Of a stretch of 64,000 nucleotides of DNA, positions 63,204 through 64,000 are shown one piece after another. This DNA comes from Symbiodinium kawagutii. Its lineage: Eukaryota > Sar > Dinophyceae > Suessiales > Symbiodiniaceae. The notes beneath the pieces were generated by a model, which had not been told where the DNA came from, did no database searches, and saw only the letters and a list, made by a program, of their open reading frames with translations. The position numbers and the translations under genes are program-made. Numbering within the stretch: the first letter of the stretch is position 1; the number at the start of each line of letters is the position of its first letter. The stretch lies in contig VSDK01009497.1 of NCBI GenBank assembly GCA_009767595.1, forward strand, positions 168,904-232,903, written 5' to 3'.

Positions 63204-63297
63204 CATCGGCATAAGCAGCACGGCGCCGGCATCACCAGGAGCGTGCCTCTATCACGGACGGTCGCGCCTTGAGACACATGGAGGCACCACGCGGGGG
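63204..63297 (+). CDS. candidate internal exon after the satellite
   Basis: Acceptor TACCTATCAG and donor CGGGG|GTACAG. Reads IGISSTAPASPGACLYHGRS, then RLETHGGTTRG, ending in phase 0. GC-rich against flanks. Another frame (QHRHKQHGAGITRSVPLSRT, then stop) is open. Confidence 0.4.
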
Positions 63298-63900
63298 GTA
63301 CAGCCATGGCTTGTGGCTAATGATTAACTAGTGGTTAAGTATGGTTAATGATGGTTAATCATGGTTAATGATTAATGATTAATGATTATGGTTAATGATG
63401 GTTAATAGTATGGTTAATCATGGTTCACCTTAATTAGCGGCTAAGTATGGTTAATAGCCATGGTTAACCTTAATAGATGTTTTTCATAGTGTTTGTTGAA
63501 GGGCTTCATAAGGTATTACCAGGGTTTCATGGGATTTTACAGGGGTTATATGGGTTACATGGTTGTTGGTTACAGCCACTAATAGTCGTAAATAATAGGG
63601 AATAATAAGTAACCACTCTTAGCGAGTAATGATTAGACGCTACTGGTCAACCAGCTACTGGTTAGATGGTCAACAATTATAGGCGGGTTTTGTAGGGGTT
63701 ATAAACGTTATATGCTTGTTGGTTATAGCCATTAATTACAAGGGAATAACTTGTGGTCAATAAAAAGGAATAATACAGTGTAATTACTCAATAAAATCCT
63801 GTAATTGGTTTTAGCCAGTAGTAGTAGTAGTGCTTCATGATGGTTGATGATCAGTGGTTTATCACGACTATAAATTGTTAATATATGCTTATATTACGCA
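63298..63900. other. GGTTAATGATGG-type non-coding repeats
   Basis: Diverged GGTTAATGATGGTTAAT motifs, plus AGGGGTTATA-GTTGGTTATAGCC fragments resembling the ends of family 1 elements. No coding frame. Confidence 0.6.
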
Positions 63901-63906
63901 CAGACG

Positions 63907-63935
63907 CCGTGGTTTGCCCGGAGGGCAAACCACGG
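63907..63935. other. perfect 13-bp hairpin
   Basis: CCGTGGTTTGCCC and GGGCAAACCACGG are exact reverse complements separated by GGA. It is followed by GTTGTTCC, not a T-run. Role unknown: possible structured RNA, transposon end or chance palindrome. Confidence 0.85.
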
Positions 63936-64000
63936 TTGTTCCTACCAATTGAACATTGCTCGAAGAATCAGTGAGAAACACCGGCTATACGCAGTGATTT

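Noticed and set aside
1..64000. Dinoflagellate spliced-leader relics
   Set aside because: Looked for the conserved 22-nt leader by eye, especially upstream of 21183; no convincing match was found.

Overview
The window looks like nuclear DNA from a eukaryotic alga, most probably a dinoflagellate. It has very short GC-rich coding exons (about 40-230 bp) scattered through AT-rich, low-complexity introns. There are many micro- and minisatellites. Introns end in AG followed by G, and some carry GC or GA donors instead of GT. No operons, ribosome-binding sites, CRISPR arrays or rRNA/tRNA genes are visible. The dinoflagellate assignment is inferred from architecture; no diagnostic gene or spliced-leader sequence was found. 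Almost all genes are split, so whole-window ORFs are poor guides. Exons below were found by reading all frames for protein-like sequence bounded by splice signals, then testing whether codon phase carries across introns.

Three loci are recognised with good support. (1) At 28.1-31.8 kb (+) there is a thioredoxin gene whose exons join in a consistent frame through the whole thioredoxin fold: VVVDF strand, CAPC active site, VDVD, cis-proline TSLPT and the C-terminal helix. At least two of its introns have GC donors and one appears to have a GA donor. (2) At 21183-22095 (+) there is an intronless CstF-64/Rna15-type cleavage stimulation factor gene (RRM plus hinge domain), broken by one extra G in a GGGG run. 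(3) At 19.3-20.0 kb (+) two exons join to give the GG-x(3)-G-x-RTMLDAL segment of a dihydroxyacetone-kinase DhaL (DAK2) domain. A trypsin-like GDSGGP exon (- strand, about 25.3 kb) and two degenerate EF-hand-like exons (23.1 and 55.1 kb) are weaker.

Layout: 0-4.5 kb, TAG repeat, candidate exons, (CAT)n and a degenerate repeat; 5.6-8 kb, scattered + exons; 8.7-10.6 kb, a four-exon + gene fragment; 11.9-13.9 kb, a + gene fragment with a three-exon phase-consistent chain; 15-16.5 kb, candidate ORFs and two inverted-repeat elements; 17.6-19.1 kb, a giant CTATCTAAT satellite; 19.3-22.1 kb, DhaL-type gene and CstF-64; 22.5-27 kb, mixed-strand exons; 27.5-31.8 kb, thioredoxin gene; 32.6-47.6 kb, scattered exons, mostly +; 48.1-49.3 kb, microsatellite field; 50.1-51.3 kb, a two-exon 3' gene end and a further exon; 53-57 kb, candidate exons, a G-rich minisatellite and an assembly gap; 58.9-60.5 kb, two - exons and a + gene end; 61.4-63.2 kb, a 23-bp satellite.

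Two families of short interspersed elements with terminal inverted repeats (about 98 bp and about 120-135 bp) recur through the non-coding DNA. They resemble MITEs or introner elements, and one copy abuts a coding exon. Many candidate exons are open on more than one frame or strand. Where strand or frame is undecided this is stated, and confidences are kept low.
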